64,000 nt of DNA from Paralichthys olivaceus (lineage: Eukaryota; Chordata; Actinopteri; Pleuronectiformes; Paralichthyidae). The position numbers and the translations under genes are program-made. Each line of letters starts with the position of its first letter. The stretch's first letter is position 1. Below the pieces are notes generated by a model. The model saw only the letters and a list, made by a program, of their open reading frames with translations. It did no database searches and had not been told where the DNA came from. Location of the stretch: positions 19,179,001 through 19,243,000 of the forward strand of contig NC_091111.1 of NCBI RefSeq assembly GCF_024713975.1, written 5' to 3'. Shown piece after piece: positions 62,291 through 64,000 of the stretch.

Positions 62291-64000
62291 TGATAACGTC
62301 CTATAATCCCTCACCTGGTTTGATGACACATTGAAAGAAGCAGCGCTGTGCCAAGTAAGCAGCCGTTTAAAATGAAAGTGAAGTGACTTCAGTGGAGAGA
62401 GCAGAGACACGAGAGCTGAGGGATTTTATCACATCAGTAGAAAAAAAACAACAAATTCTTCAGCGAGTGAAGAAAGGTGATGCTGTTTCCATGGCGACGC
62501 AAGTGTCTCGCACTGTTCCTGCAATTAACAGCTTTACTGATTTGGATGGACGGACACACGTTACACAAGTCTAACATGACAGATATTTTTTTACAATAAT
62601 AATGTAAATGAGCCCAAAAATATACAGTTTATTTCTGGTAATTTACAAAAACATTCTGAAAGTTTTCTCACAATTTCTACAACACTCCACCGACTCCAGT
62701 ACTTACAGTATATAATCTTTAAGATAAAATGACTCTAATCTGCCGTCATCACTGCTCAGACATTCACTAAATTCTGAAATGATCAACCAAACTCCCAGTG
62801 AACCTAACCCCCATAAACATGAGCCTACAGCGTGCTCAGGAATACATTGTGGTATTTAAAACCAATAAAACTAACAGGGCCTGTTTTGTTTGGTTCCTGC
62901 ACGAGTTCTAACCAGCAAAAATTAATTAAATCACATGAGTGTCCTCTCTGCGAAAACATTGGACCCCAGCTTGATGCTCCTCTTCCCCTTCCCTCTGGTA
63001 AATCAATGGCGGTTGGTTGACGGTGCAATGGTGCGGCACCTCTACCATCTGGTGAGGAACAGTGGTCAGACTGGTCCGATGAAGATGGCTGAACAATCCA
63101 TTTGGGTAAATCTCCACCGCGGTGCCTCCAGCTCTCCTGATGGACCTGCTCTGTTTCTTTTCCAGACAAATCGAAAAGACCACACAAGTTGTCGTCCTCA
63201 CACCAGGGACGACTCTGACTCCTGCGTCATAAGAGTTTCTGTTCAGTTGGACAACGTGTAGAGTTGGGTGATCAGAATGGACAGATATTCTTTCATAGAT
63301 ACGTAGTTATGGATATTTATGTTTGATGATATGTGCTGATATGAAACCGTTTATTTTACAGAATAAACACTTTCAACTATGAAGTTTATCCATAATAAAT
63401 TACGTTTTCATCATCATCTCTAGTTTTTATATCCATGATAAATTGGTTCAATACGATGGTTGTGTTTTGTTTTGGTCACAGTTTATGGTTTGATAACATC
63501 TTCAAATCACTGACACATATTATTTGAGTTTCTGATTTAAATGGCGTCATTGGTAGTAATCGACATCTTCTCCTAAAAAGCCTCACGCATGACGACTTCC
63601 CCTCGCTCTGCTTCACATGAACACAAACATTCACACATGTCCAGCAAATGAATTATTGAAATATTGACAAAACCATTAGACTGAGTTTATCAAAAGCAGT
63701 GGAACCGTTAACTCTCACAAATGAAACCAATGTGCAGGTATTTTGGAATTTTCAAGGAACCATCTATCCTTCGTTCTTGTCCGGAGAGAATCACATCAAT
63801 AAAGTTCGAATTGAATTTTTTTTTTCTCCAAAGTAGGTTTTCAGGGACAACAAATCAAACGCACCCTTCACACGCACCTGTGCGTGTGCAGGAAGTGACG
63901 GTGCGCCCGTTTTCACAACACGGAAGTCGCGTAGTTTGTAGGTTTGAATGAAACTGAGCATCTTGAAACACCAACGCTGATTGAATCTGTTTACGTTTTA
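62290..64000. other. No gene recognised upstream of aig1
   Basis: Only short frames occur. The stretch 62830-63240 is open in several frames on both strands for about 100 codons, but the translations resemble nothing I know and no splice pattern is evident; it could be a repeat. The last kilobase is AT-rich without visible features. Confidence 0.45.

Overview
This window is vertebrate nuclear DNA, almost certainly from a ray-finned (teleost, probably percomorph) fish. Its genes are split into short exons with GT-AG introns. The encoded proteins match vertebrate families closely, often residue for residue at functional sites. The non-coding DNA is packed with (CA/GT)n microsatellites and with dispersed repeats typical of teleost genomes. 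There are no operons, no CRISPR array and no intact autonomous transposon. Family assignments come from recognising protein sequence and gene order, because no database search was possible. Exon borders were read by eye from splice sites and checked for reading-frame continuity.

Layout. Block A (1-24.9 kb) carries the genes found together on human 1q32.3: flvcr1 (minus, 3' end beyond the left edge), a small spata45-like gene (plus), tatdn3 (minus, 10 exons), nsl1 (plus, 6 exons, head-to-head with tatdn3 across 203 bp), batf3 (plus, 4 exons) and atf3 (minus). Block B (44.5-61.7 kb) carries the genes found together on human 6q24.2: pex3 (minus, 12 exons), adat2 (plus, 6 exons, divergent from pex3) and aig1 (minus, 6 exons). 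About 19 kb without any gene I can support (25.6-44.5 kb) separates the two blocks. It begins with the atf3 promoter and a 450-bp polypyrimidine tract.

The genes do not form one pathway. The closest functional pair is batf3 and atf3, two AP-1-type bZIP factors arranged tail-to-tail. The others serve choline/heme transport (flvcr1), TatD-type nuclease activity (tatdn3), the kinetochore (nsl1), peroxisome biogenesis (pex3), tRNA wobble A-to-I editing (adat2) and membrane hydrolysis of FAHFA lipids (aig1). All coding exons of tatdn3, nsl1, batf3, atf3, pex3, adat2 and aig1 could be joined without a frame break, so these genes look functional.

I did not find a new biological system. The most interesting signals are: several splice junctions lying directly against long (GT)n tracts; an atf3 promoter with three C/EBP-ATF-type elements, a perfect CRE and a MEF2 site; a 45-residue Ser-rich extension of Atf3; a synteny junction between two blocks that are separate in human; and an unidentified Ser-rich reading frame inside an aig1 intron.
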